A DNA stretch of 22,902 nucleotides, taken from the NCBI GenBank assembly GCA_003427395.1, contig BFEA01000067.1, positions 278,029 through 300,930 on the forward strand, given 5' to 3'. The notes under the pieces were generated by a model, which searched no databases, was not told where the DNA came from, and worked only from the letters and a program-made list of their open reading frames with translations. The position numbers and the translations under genes were made by a program. This DNA comes from Chara braunii. Lineage: Eukaryota; Streptophyta; Charophyceae; Charales; Characeae. This document shows positions 9,931 through 19,392 of the stretch, in pieces. Position 1 is the first letter of the stretch, and each line of letters begins with the position of its first letter.

Positions 9931-12749
9931 GAACAATTTGAAGTACTGGGGCCATTACCCGACTGCGGCTGAGAAAAGCAGAAATATTTGTGAAAAAGCA
10001 TTAGACTATTGCCCTGGGGAGCAACACGTGCAGTTGACATATGTGCAAAATACTAGCGATGATGACCTATAGCACTTGCACCTTCAAGACTATACAAGCC
10101 CACTCCCTCTGATGAAGGGAAGGAATAGGAGGGGAAACCAATCCTCCCCCACCATTGGAGCAGCCGGACCTCTTGCCTCTATCTGCGGTTGCCAAGGGTT
10201 AGTTCCACCACACCAACCCTGACCATAGAATAGGGCAACCCTCAGTTCTGCCCATCATACCCACCGGAAAGTGGGCACTTCCCTCCAAGATACCGCCTCT
10301 GCAGGGTAAGGCTCCCCAGTCCCTCTGGTATATAGCAAGCAAAATCAGAAGAACATGATGGAGTAGCTTACACTGAAGATGCTGAAGATCACCCCCTTCC
10401 CCAAGAGTAAATGCATCCCCTTGTCCACTCAATCCCCACCAAGAGGAGCCCCCTTTCTCCTAATCGGCCCCGGTTCAGGGCAGACCCCGAACCCCCCCCC
10501 CCCTCCCTCAAGGATATACAGTTCCCACCTAAAGTATGCCCCCGCTGAACAAGGGTTCACCCCCACCTCCATCCCACCCCCCTCCAAGTGAAACCGCCCA
10601 AGGCCCCAAACAACTTTAATCTCCTCCGAAAGCAACACCCCTTGTCTTTATGTGCCTCCACCAGGATTGATCTGGAGCCAAAAGATCAGAGCCAGCCCTC
10701 ATATCTGCCCCTACCCTTTCAAGGACCTGCACCCCCCCACCTTGTGTGGCCCTCGCTGTGACGCCCTAACCTCATGCCCAGCGTGACTTCCTAATCGGGG
10801 TGGGAGCGGGCCTGGAAGTTGCAAAAAAAGGGAGCGTGCCAAGGATTTTAGGAAAGTGGGGTGGAGTCCCAGGTCGGAACTGGGATCTCTTGTGCCAAGG
10901 TTCCAAGGACAGAAGTGCATTGCCAAGGGGTTCAGACGAAAAAGGGCGTTCTCAGTTCGCGGCTTTCATGGCCGGGTATTCAGGATGGCCGGTTGTGGCG
11001 CCTAGGACGGGTCCATATGTGGTGGACGGGAGGAATACAATGGATATATCATTGCTACACACACGGCACCCACGGGATTCATATATCTCAGAGTCTGGCA
11101 TGGACGGTCTCAGTCGAAAGCGGTGTTCTTGATGCTTAGCCTCGATACAAGCCCGCCAGACGAAGCCCGATAACCAGTAAGGGTAGTCGTGATCCGTTAA
11201 TCGAAAAGGGACACCAATTTTCATGCTACGAATCCACAGTAATGATGTTGTTCCAATCCATGCAGAAGTATACCAATAGTATGGCCTTGGCGAGGGTAAC
11301 TTGTGCAAGGGAGCGTATACGTGACTGTCGTTTTACCGGCTAACTGTAACGTATACACGTGGCACGAAATCCGTTCACAAAGCAACTCGAGGCGACCAAC
11401 TTGGCTATTTCCCATCAATTCCAGCGGACTACGGTTATGCACGCATCCACGTTGAACTTTTTCAATCATTCAGTATTTGGCCATAATCAGGAATAATGCA
11501 TACCAGATTGGGACGATCAGGCTGCAATCATCACACACGACATCGTCCATAACAAGAAAGAGGTACGACAAAAACTCCGAAGAAAAGTAGGGATCCACAC
11601 AATCATATAGAAGTCACGGTCCACAATTACAAAAATAAAAAAGATGGCGAAAGTTGAAACCAAAATTTCAAGAGGGTCAGGAGAGAAGTCCCTACACACC
11701 CCAGCACCCCACAGACTCTTACTGCTTCACCATCGTACTTCATACTCCGATGCAGGCAATCTGTAGCCTCGCACCTACCCACAACCATAGTTGTCACCCC
11801 GCTTAGCCCAAGTACACAAGCCGGGTTCGCCCGTGCGCCACAGTTCGTTGTGGCCACACGTCAACCCCGCACACTCGCCACCAGCTCGTCGGATCGCCCA
11901 ACTCCGAACTCACCTCTTTGCATGCTCATACTCGTTAGTCGATCCTCTCTACCGCACTAACTCCCCCAAGTTTAGATTAGAGAGCAATTTAGTTGCACTT
12001 GTGAAATTTATAGCTATTAGCATTTACTCGAGATAGTCGGGATTACACTGAGGCAGGGGGAGAGAGAAAGAGAGGAGGTGCCTACTGTCGATATGCTTGG
12101 ACCGCGACGCCAGGGACGTAGCCACTCACCAGGCATCGATCCAGTCATGCACCTCTTTAGCCAATGAGACGAAGGGGAAGGGGCCTCATGTTTCGACACG
12201 AAGAGAAGCCAAGAGGGAAAAAATTACAGTTACACCCGCACTCACCAAGAACGAAACAAGAGGAAATTGCAATTAAGATTAGAAATAAGGGGTGGCGGTG
12301 TCGCGCGCATCGGCCCCCGCCTTTTCTCACGAAGAGGCTGGAGCCCTCCCGACCATGTCACGCAGGAGTTTAAACAGAAAACTATTGAGATAACTTGGGA
12401 ACGATGCAAAATATTCCACGGACCGCCGAGACGACCGCGGTTGCGATGTCCCTTTGCCGCTCTAACCAGGTGCGCCAGCTGTACATCCCACGGCCCCCTA
12501 CGACAGGATAGGATCCCGCGGGGCATAAACTTTCTTCCCTAAGGGGTTGTCACCACCCTTAGGGGCGTATCCCCACCGAGCTACTTACCCACATGTGAAA
12601 GTTTTTACATGCAATCACAGAGGTGAGTCAGCCGAGGGCGTTTGCTCGCTCGCTGTAGTATAGGCACACGTGATTAAAATGCTTGTTGAACTCGGACGTC
12701 GTTCGTCACTTAGGGCGCTGATCTCCTAAGGATAAAGCGTACGCCGGTT
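9931..12749. other. long stretch without recognisable genes
   Basis: About 2.8 kb of mixed composition, with a C-run near 10491-10504 and no open frame over about 118 codons. Frames such as plus 10800-11132 and minus 11308-10952 lack motifs. One clear short inverted repeat is present at 12537-12564 (CCCTAAGGG and CCCTTAGGG, 9-bp arms). No tRNA boxes or tandem repeats were noticed. Confidence 0.45.
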
Positions 12750-12797
12750 GACTAGGGTGGTTTCAATTAAGCGTAAAACCACAATTCACCCCTAGTC
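12750..12797. repeat. 48-bp foldback
   Basis: GACTAGGGTG at 12750 is opposed by CACCCCTAGTC ending at 12797 (one-base bulge), and an inner pair GTGGTTT/AAACCAC lies inside. It could be a tiny MITE remnant or an RNA hairpin. No duplicated flanks were seen. Confidence 0.6.
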
Positions 12798-13340
12798 CCA
12801 TACATACCATATATATATATATATATGTATAACTTATCCAGGCGAACTTACACACGCTTAAAGTAATACATATATACAAAGTCATATTTTCAATCAATTA
12901 CCTCAGCAATCATAGCTATGAAAACATAGCACAATGTTAAATATAATTGGTTTGGTCTGATGAAAAGATCATGCCATTGTGTTTTCCTCCTCATCAGTGG
13001 TGTGGTCAATACACAAAGTTCTTTTATCGGAGAAAAGTTTTTTCAATCCTTTAAGTCAAAACCCATAGTCAGATCCTTCTGAATTCAGGTTAAGGTTACC
13101 TTGTAAATTGCAACTTGAAAACTGTTCATACTAGTTTTCTATGTTGACTCTTGTCTGATGAGGAGTATTTATTTACTTTTTATTTTCTATATATTTACCC
13201 CTCAATGTCAAGGCATGATAGTGAAATCATCGGGGTAGTTCGAATACTATCCATCCGGCGGCCCTATCTAAATAAAGTGTTTTTGTTTTTGTTTTGAGAT
13301 TACTTCGTGAAGCCATAATCATATGGCTCCCTCGACGAGA
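12798..13340. other. AT-rich stretch without recognisable genes
   Basis: A TA run at about 12810-12826 is followed by about 500 bp of AT-rich sequence. An inverted repeat CTGATGA (12957-12963) / TCATCAG (12991-12997) is present. No coding frames over 60 codons. Confidence 0.5.
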
Positions 13341-14474
13341 TTAGTCTATGCGAGGCGTTTTCTGGAATCCGAGTAAGAGTTTCAAAAAGTTGCGTCTAAC
13401 CCTGGTAAATCTGTCATTCACTACGCACATCGATCTCCAATACGTCCAATCGCGCAAGCTCATCATTGTCGAAAACCAAGGTCGTCGCCTGCCCACCTCG
13501 CATAACTCTAATGATTTGAGTACCATAGAAGGAGGTCATCCGCAAGGTTAGTCTCCATACTATGACTCGAAGAGGCCAACTAAGTCCAAACAAGTGTCTG
13601 GTCTCTGTGTCCTAGTTCCGAACAACGATGAAACGTCTGTCGGACGAGGTAATCTTAATGTTCACAATGACTCGAGAGAGACATTGGAGGTTGCTCGCGC
13701 GGTGGAAATACAAAGTATATCCAAAAAATTCATCCGAAGTCCGAGCCGTATTGGCCTGGAAATCCGCGCGAGTACTAGGGAAAAATCCTTCGCCGTTTCG
13801 GAGTAATCCGATGAAGCCGATCCACTCAGTAGGAGAACCATCTCGAACCCATAAAAGTTGCTTCACTCTTCTGATCAGGTAGTCCTCAAGTGTATCACGA
13901 ACCAATAGGTATTGTCAAATCTCGTTGAGCTTCAGGCATCTGTGCGTCAGACAAAACCGCATTAGTCGTGTAATCGTTCCACAAGTTCATCCTCCTCGTC
14001 CTGCCATGCATACTCAGAGAATAACTCAACACGTAGAATAATGAACCTGTTTGCTTGCACCCGTCTCATATGATATATACCAAAGAATGGACCCTGCCGT
14101 TCATTCATCCAAAGTACGGAGCGAACGAACGTCAACCTTATCTCATAAATCTCATTCATTTATGGGTTAATCTCATACGGCTGCATCACAACCAAGTTCA
14201 TGCTGGCGAAATCACGTTCGGGCAGTGGCGGGGCGAACTCATAGTGAAGAATATCCAATCCAACCCTTGACCTGAAAATAAGTCGTCTAGGGGGATTTCG
14301 CGCGCTGCCATCCCAAAATCGTGGAATATCCTCCTCAGAGTATAGTTTATACGGATTAAAGACAACCCGCCCTATTCTCTCTAATCTTTCTCCATTGCGT
14401 TCTGGGGACTCGGCCCATTCCGCTGTTGCGTCACAATTGCGGAAGAGGTGACAGACCGTCGTCCTTGCAACCAT
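13341..14474 (-). pseudogene. decayed minus-strand reading frame of unknown identity
   Basis: On the minus strand, a 104-codon frame from 14474 to 14160 ends in TAA and the same frame continues at once, with no shift, for 65 more codons to 13962. Without the single stop it would be a 170-residue polypeptide with globular-like composition (e.g. WDGSARNPPRRLIFRSRVGL). Further minus frames follow in other registers (13905-13612, 97 codons; 13526-13341, 61 codons). This is compatible with one gene or element ORF broken by a stop and frameshifts. I recognise no family. Antisense plus-strand frames of similar length (13594-13806, 13628-13882) weaken the case. Coding status is uncertain. Confidence 0.3.
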
Positions 14475-15003
14475 TTGAAAAGAAAAGCGAGAGTAATTAA
14501 ATTAAAATCTTTGTCACTGAGTATTATTCAGACATCCGTCTTCTTTCTTGCCCACGCTTCTTATGGCACGACCATCCACTACAAAAGTGTTTAACTACAC
14601 TCTACTTAAACTAGTATGACATGAATTGGGCTGCTTATGGCACTAGTTCCCCATGCGCCAGTGACTCCTAATATGACCACCAAAATGGTATACTATAGCA
14701 GTTTTCCCTTACGTGATGCGCCAATAAATTCTAGAGGCCTTTCGTGAATATGCACCTGTCCCTCCCCTAGGAGGTGGTCTGGGATACCCCTCGTCCTCGC
14801 CCAAGAAAACCTCGGATCTCATAAGTCGGGCGGGCTCCACCACAACAGCATGGTACCCCCCCGCAAAGCGGTCCACTCCGAGTCGATAACAGGGCCGGCC
14901 CCTAAGGCAACGAACCTCTGCCTCAGATGCCTCTTAAGAAAAGAAAGAGCGCCTACCACGACGGGCAAACAATCCCTTGCCGCTTGATGTCAAGAGCAAC
15001 TTA
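14475..15003. other. no recognisable gene
   Basis: About 530 bp without useful open frames. It holds a small palindromic core CCTCCCCTAGGAGG near 14762-14775. It separates the decayed minus-strand frame from a foldback element. Confidence 0.45.
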
Positions 15004-15152
15004 GACGAAGAAAAGAAAGATCACAGAAGAGAAAGTCATTCAGACGGATGAACATAGATGGAGAAGGTCATTCGGGAAAGAACAGGTGACCTTGGGAGCA
15101 ACTCTATGTTCATTAAGGTTTCTCTTCTTTGTGATCGCTTTGTTTTTCGTCG
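15004..15152. repeat. 149-bp long foldback (MITE or hairpin-RNA candidate)
   Basis: The arms at about 15004-15070 and 15087-15152 are complementary along nearly their whole length, in the same order from outside in: GACGAA/TTCGTC, GATCACA/TGTGATC, GAAGAGAAA/TTTCTCTTC, ATGAACATAGA/TCTATGTTCAT and AAGGTCA/TGACCTT. Small asymmetric gaps lie between the blocks. The loop is about 16 bases. No clear target duplication is seen. A transcript would fold as a long imperfect hairpin. Confidence 0.8.
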
Positions 15153-15761
15153 TTTTTTTTATCTTTCAGTCTGACTTATACATGCAAGTGTGGTGATGCG
15201 AGAGCAACCATTCATTTGCCGCATCACTGTCAAACTCACTCTTGTTTCAATAAATCACACCTGCAGTCAGATCAAATGACAAGTCAAAAGAAAACAATGC
15301 AGACCCAGACTCATGTCAGACTTACATTCATACGCGCAGACACACATGCTGTTTACCCTTTAAGAGAATATTCAATGACCAAGGTCAAACAAAGTGTGGG
15401 TTCACACGGGAGTAGAAGGGTCTGAGTCAAACTGACTATTTAACTGACCTTGAGTGAAGTTGAACGACACACCCAAGAAAACCGTATAGATTCACGCCCC
15501 TAGATGAGAAGGTTGTCGCAACCAATTGTCAACAAAGTGATCCACACCACTCCTTTGTGACGACCGCCTGCCACAATACCCTCTCAACACATAATCACCT
15601 TCCAACAGTCTAGCGATGTCTTCTCATTACTGCCACTTGCCTCCAATGCCACAACGTTACTGCGGCGTCGCGCTCACGCCACTTCAAAATGCACCACTAC
15701 TTTGGCGGCACCTTCTCTGTGTCAATGCCCCACCTCCACTCAGTGCAAAAATATTGTCGTC
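15153..15761. other. no recognisable gene; contains one hairpin
   Basis: About 600 bp. An 8-bp inverted repeat GTGATGCG/CGCATCAC spans 15193-15227, and GGTTG/CAACC lies near 15511. No reading frame over 70 codons. The end grades into degenerate units of the minisatellite that follows. Confidence 0.5.
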
Positions 15762-16181
15762 ACCGCCATGAAATCAGTGTAGTCGCTACAAAAATCCGGT
15801 AGTGCTTCCGTACCATGACCGTTAAAACCAGAGTCGCCGCCACAAAATCCAGCAGCGCTTCCACACCACCGCCATTAAAGTCAGAGTCGCCGCCGAAAAA
15901 TTCCGGCAGCGCTTCCGCACCACCGCCGTCAGAGTCGCCGCCGAAAAAAATCCGGCAGCGCTTCCGCACCACCGCTGTAAAATCAGTGCCGCTGCAACAA
16001 AAATATGGCAGCGCTTCCGCACTACCGCCGTAAAAACCAGAACCGCTGCCGCAAAAATCCGGCAGCGCTTCCGCACCACCGCCGTTAAAGTCAGAATCGC
16101 CGCCGAAAAATTCCGGCTGCGCTTCCGCACCACCACCTTAAAATCAGTGCCACTGCAACAAAAATCCAGTAGCGTTTACCC
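15762..16181. repeat. 54-bp minisatellite with A-B-C higher-order structure
   Basis: About eight units of close to 54 bp each end in a version of GGCAGCGCTTCCGCACCACC. Three unit types can be told apart: A (AAATCAGTG, ACAAAAAT), B (AAACCAGA, CGCYGCC) and C (AAAGTCAGA, GCCGAAAAATTCC). The order is A B C C' A B C A, where C' has a short deletion. The second A-B-C block is 161 bp long. Because 54 is a multiple of three, frames stay open on both strands (72 codons plus, 104 codons minus, 18-residue repeats). This alone does not make it coding. Confidence 0.88.
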
Positions 16182-17307
16182 ACTATAGTGAAAAAATGGC
16201 AGGCCAAAATCAGTCAAATTTGGGCCCCAAGCCCAAATTCCACAGCGCCGCACTGTCGTAGTCCCGCAGCGTCTTTGTGTCAGTCCCGTGGGACCAACAC
16301 TTGCCAGAGGGGAGAGGAGCAAAGTGCTCCCTGCCTTGGCTATGGCTTCCCAGCTCCTCTCCTCATGCTCCTCTGCAGAACTCCAGCCTCCTCCCTCGTT
16401 GCCTCAGGCAACACCTACACCTCCAGCAGCCAGCAATACTCAAGTGTGCTCGTCACACACTGGCATCACGAGTGCTTTGTAGCTGGGGACAACTGCCTGT
16501 TTTATAGTGGTTGAGGAGGGCTGGACGTCACTCCAGCCCCCAGGCAAAATTGCGGGCTCACAGTGAGCCCTTGGTCTGGCCGAGATCCCGGGCTAACTGT
16601 GGCCGCACCACAGCCACAGCCACAACCCTATTTTTCTTTCTCTTTTCTTTTCCTCAGCTATCTCGGAATTTCACGAGATAGCTGAGGTCCTGACATTTTC
16701 AAAACTGTTTTTCTTTTATTTTTTTGATAAGGGGTTGGAGAGATACAACCCCTTACTGTTTGATGTATCTGGACCCTTTTTCCAAGGCAGATACATCGAG
16801 GAAAAGGTTGTACTTGGCCTTTTCTTTTTACGACTCCTCCATTTCCAGGCTCCTTCTAAAAACGGGAGCCTGACAGTTACCTCTGGCAAAAGCTGCCAGA
16901 GGTAGCATCACGTGAGGACAAGTGTCCTCACACAAATAAAGAAGAAATAAACAAAAAGAAAAAGAAAATCAAAACTAATCTAACTGCATGTGCCTGGCCA
17001 TTCTCTCGGCCAGGTTAATGCAGAGTCCTCCCCTCACTTTCCTCTGCCCTCCCCTGAAAACGGGGAGGGCAGTTGGCAGGTTGGGAGGAGTAGGACCTCT
17101 TCCTCCCAACTCCCACATTCTCCTCTCTCTCCCTCCAACCAACTCCCACAGTCTCATTCCCAAGCGCGTGTCGTGAGCCGCGAGATTCTAGATCTCGCGG
17201 CCATGAATATTCGTGGCTTTTCTGAATGGGGAGTTGGTCTTGTTCCCATACAGCCTGAAAAGGCTGTTCTCTTTTCCCCCTATTGCTCTCACGAGGTTGT
17301 TGCCTCG

Positions 17308-17311
<4 letters not shown>

Positions 17312-17351
<40 letters not shown>
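17312..17351. repeat. (GT)n microsatellite
   Basis: About 20 GT units inside the hairpin array, directly after the small hairpin ACGAGG/CCTCGT (17291-17308). Confidence 0.95.
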
Positions 17352-17354
<3 letters not shown>

Positions 17355-17546
17355 TAAACAGTTTTGAAGTTCACTTCGTTTTCAGCACTTTCCCCGTTTC
17401 TTCCCTTCTGCTCTCCATACGCCAACGGCTACGCAAAAACCGTGCACTTTCGACATTGGTGTGGCCAGGCCGTAGGCGTTTTTCTATTCTGGCCTGGGCC
17501 GCAGGCCACTTTGAAAAGGAGCAGTTGCAGGCTGGCAAGCCTTGGA

Positions 17547-17662
17547 AGCTACCGTCCTCCCTGAGCACAACACACCCTGATTATGACTGCATAGAACCGG
17601 AGAGATGGCTGATGTATACATTCAGAGTCAGGATGCCTTGTGCTTGGGGGAAGACGGTAGCT
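17547..17662. ncRNA. 116-bp imperfect hairpin, precursor-miRNA-like candidate
   Basis: Outer arms AGCTACCGTC (17547-17556) and GACGGTAGCT (17653-17662) are perfectly complementary. Moving inward, TCCC/GGGGA, AGCACAA/TTGTGCT, CCTGA/TCAGG and ATGTATAC-type bases also pair in register, giving about 45-bp imperfect arms around a short loop. Length and arm quality are compatible with a plant-type miRNA or siRNA hairpin, but the shape alone is weak evidence and a MITE relic would look similar. It is the last and longest member of the hairpin array. Confidence 0.4.
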
Positions 17663-18103
17663 GAGAGCAGGTTAATGGAGGGCCCAAATTTCAGACAACT
17701 TGTCATGCCATTTATAACAAAACCCAAGGGTCATTTTAACCAAACTTGCCACCTACTCATAGAGTGGAGACCATACTAATTTAAAAAAAAGGGAAAAAAC
17801 CCTATAAAACAGCAAGGCAAAAGTGCACTTTTCAGAAAATTTCGCCCACATTCCAACTCCAGAAATCTTGAGAAATTTCAGAAATCTCAGCAAAGGAAAC
17901 TCCAATACTCCAAATGATACCAAATTTGGCAAACAGTGACCCGGAACCAAAGCAGAAACAGGCAAAAAAAAAAAAAAAAACACGTAAAATTTAACCCCCA
18001 AACCCTAATTTCAGTTTTGGACCCGTTAGTCAGGAGCTGAAAGTGGGGGTCCCCCTTCACCACTTGTGCCGTAGCTTCGTCAACTTAGGCGCGTGTGTGT
18101 GAT
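17663..18103. other. no recognisable gene
   Basis: About 440 bp, A-rich, with a 17-A run at about 17964-17980. A single plant telo-box word AAACCCTAA lies at 18000-18008; one copy is not evidence for a promoter or telomere. The hairpin density of the preceding region stops here. Confidence 0.5.
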
Positions 18104-18106
18104 CTG

Positions 18107-18202
18107 GGGCAAGGTCCCACTTGCACAAATTAGGAGATTTCGGCCGTTGATCTTTGCTATCTACGGTCAGTATCTCTTAATTCGTGCAAGTGGGACCAGC
18201 CC
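18107..18202. mobile_element. palindromic MITE, copy 1
   Basis: A 96-bp element with roughly 30-bp terminal inverted repeats: GGGCAAGGTCCCACTTGCAC at the left, complementary to GTGCAAGTGGGACCAGCCC at the right apart from a small indel. The inverted repeats continue through AAATTAGGAGA/TCTCTTAATTC. It is flanked by the direct repeat CTG (18104-18106 and 18203-18205). Copy 2 at 19393-19491 is nearly identical. It has no coding capacity, so it is non-autonomous and would need a transposase supplied elsewhere. Confidence 0.85.
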
Positions 18203-18291
18203 CTGGTGGTTTAAATATATCTGACTGCAATGACCGCCCAGCCTGTATGTATCTCAGTCCCCAATCTCAGTCCAGAAAGCTCTCCTGTGGG

Positions 18292-18408
18292 GGTGTACTC
18301 ACACTGGGTCTATCTTTGATGTGTGCGGTGGCCTTATTTACGGCCATGGTTGCATGCATCTGACCGCGATCACCTCCCAGGAAGTCCTACCGGTAGTGTG
18401 AGTACGCC
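18292..18408. repeat. 117-bp foldback
   Basis: GGTGTACTCACACT (18292-18305) opposes AGTGTGAGTACGCC (18395-18408), 13 of 14 pairs matching. Inner pairs CTGGG/CCCAG and GGCC/GGCC around TTATTTAC continue the fold, with unequal arms. It lies between MITE copy 1 and the U6 copy. No target duplication identified. Confidence 0.6.
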
Positions 18409-18901
18409 TTGAGTGTTCTGACTTTTTTCGGAATGGGGTCCCATTACGACCTTCGCGGCGCTTTCGGGCGGAAAATGTGTTATTTCCCGCTTCCGCGCCT
18501 TGACCCCCCGCCGAGCTCGCCGTCGCGCGCTTCTGCGCATCCGCGTGTCCGTCCTTTTGACAATTTCGGCAGACGCCAAGCTCGTCCTTTTGGCGCCTAC
18601 CAGAATGGGAAACATTTTTTCAAAAAACAATTGAGACTTGCAACTATTTAAAGAAAGTTGGAGCGCTCCAAGCTCATCCCTTTTTATTATGCGCCCGTTG
18701 AAAAACTGGAGCGACACACAGAAGATCAGCATAGCATAGCATAATAGCAGAGCAGAGCGTAGCATGGACGTTGGGGAACGACTGCGCTCGCAAATTGAGA
18801 CATGGTTCGAAGGCGGAAGGCGGGGGATGCTGCCTGCGGGAGGGCGGGATGCTTCCTGCGCAACGCTGACGCGCGGACTGCTTTTGGTCCCTATCCCGAA
18901 A
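18409..18901. other. GC-rich stretch without recognisable gene
   Basis: About 490 bp. It contains the perfect 14-bp palindrome TTGGAGCGCTCCAA (18658-18671), an E2F-type word TTTCCCGC (18483-18490), and a short AGCATAGCATAGCATA tandem near 18727-18742. Frames are short and unmatched. Confidence 0.5.
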
Positions 18902-18914
18902 AAGCAGACCGAAC
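18902..18914. repeat. 13-bp target-site duplication, left copy, at the U6 retrocopy
   Basis: AAGCAGACCGAAC directly abuts the 3' end of the minus-strand U6 copy and is identical to 19021-19033. The adjacent bases on both sides differ, so the match is exactly 13 bp. Confidence 0.9.
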
Positions 18915-19020
18915 TTCTTTTCTCGATCTCGATTTATGCGTGTCATCCTTGAAAGCGCAGGGGCCATGCTAATCTTCTTTCTCTGTATCGTTCCAATTTT
19001 AACGGATGTCCCGAGGGAGG
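18915..19020 (-). ncRNA. U6: U6 spliceosomal snRNA retrocopy (probable pseudogene)
   Basis: Read on the minus strand, a short 5' hairpin (TCCC-TC-GGGA) is followed by ACATCCG, AAAATTGGAACGATACAGAGA, AGATTAGCATGGCCCCTGCGC and AAGGATGACACGCATAAATCG. These are U6 landmarks: the ACAGAGA box that pairs with the 5' splice site, the AGC triad and the internal stem-loop. The 5' hairpin and the bases after it match the plant-type U6, not the animal type. The conserved 3' end and Pol III T-run are missing; the copy ends in GAGATCGAGAAAAGAA. It is bounded by a perfect 13-bp direct repeat, so it looks like an RNA inserted by LINE machinery. No TATA box or plant upstream element is seen before the 5' end. 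Two 4-nt insertions lie in otherwise invariant sequence. Not expected to be transcribed. Confidence 0.88.
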
Positions 19021-19033
19021 AAGCAGACCGAAC
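19021..19033. repeat. 13-bp target-site duplication, right copy, at the U6 retrocopy
   Basis: AAGCAGACCGAAC abuts the 5' end of the minus-strand U6 copy and is identical to 18902-18914. Confidence 0.9.
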
Positions 19034-19389
19034 CTAGAAAGCAACCCTGTAAGCGGTAATTGCTCTGCGCGGCGATATTTGCCGTGAAGGGAACGGGAAA
19101 CGACGTGCCTTGGCGGCTGACGTGGTGATTGACGTGGCAGGCAGGAGCTTAGCGCAGCGGAAGGCGCTTGCTCTTACACAGGAACACGTGGGATCAAGTA
19201 GGTCTTCGTCCTTCGTCTCTCTCTTTTCTGGTACAAGGCTCCATTTGCTCCCTGCTTCTCTTCCGAACGATCTCTTCCGATCCTTTTTTTTTTTGAAATT
19301 TTATTTTTTTTTAATTACTAATATCTTCTTGCTTTTCGTAAATGAAAGGGAGTAGACCCTCACCTTATTGTCTTCTTCCGGTCTGTTTC
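19034..19389. other. no recognisable gene
   Basis: About 350 bp between the U6 copy and MITE copy 2, including a T-rich tract at about 19284-19318. An 81-codon plus frame (19110-19355) has no motif. Confidence 0.45.
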
Positions 19390-19392
19390 CGG

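Larger units (their letters stand above)
16217..17662. other. dense array of unique short hairpins
   Basis: More than twenty successive, mutually unrelated inverted repeats. Strongest arms: AATTTGGGC (16217/16239), GGGCTGGA (16518/16539), GGGCTCAC (16554/16570), CCTCAGCTATCTCG (16652/16687), TAAGGGGTTG (16728/16755), GATGTATCTG (16762/16797), CAGGCTCC (16846/16872), TACCTCTGGCA (16878/16904), GTGAGGACA (16912/16931), CTGCCCTCCCC (17044/17072), GTTGGGAGGA (17080/17110), GCCGCGAGAT (17177/17201). A 16-bp pair with two mismatches spans 16984-17023. Spacers are T-rich on the left and A-rich on the right (16932-16980). No credible ORF: a 188-codon frame at 17213-17779 reads through the GT microsatellite. 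Function unknown. Confidence 0.85.

Noticed and set aside
12957-12997. Hammerhead core at CTGATGA
   Set aside because: The word is one arm of an inverted repeat with TCATCAG; the required stem II and GAAA arrangement is absent.
13232-13252. tRNA T-arm at AGTTCGAATAC
   Set aside because: B-box is imperfect and no A-box or acceptor stem could be found upstream.
13612-13905. SOCS-box-like peptide on the minus strand
   Set aside because: Resemblance was limited to a few residues (LQCLSRVIV) and did not extend.
15815-16136. Repeat proteins encoded by the 54-bp minisatellite
   Set aside because: Open frames on both strands follow automatically from a unit length divisible by three; no start, stop or homologue evidence.
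17213-17779. 188-codon plus-strand frame
   Set aside because: It passes through a (GT)n microsatellite and many inverted repeats; no motif and no plausible start context.
18000-18008. Telo-box AAACCCTAA as a promoter element or telomere remnant
   Set aside because: A single 9-bp word with no gene nearby and no tandem telomeric repeats.
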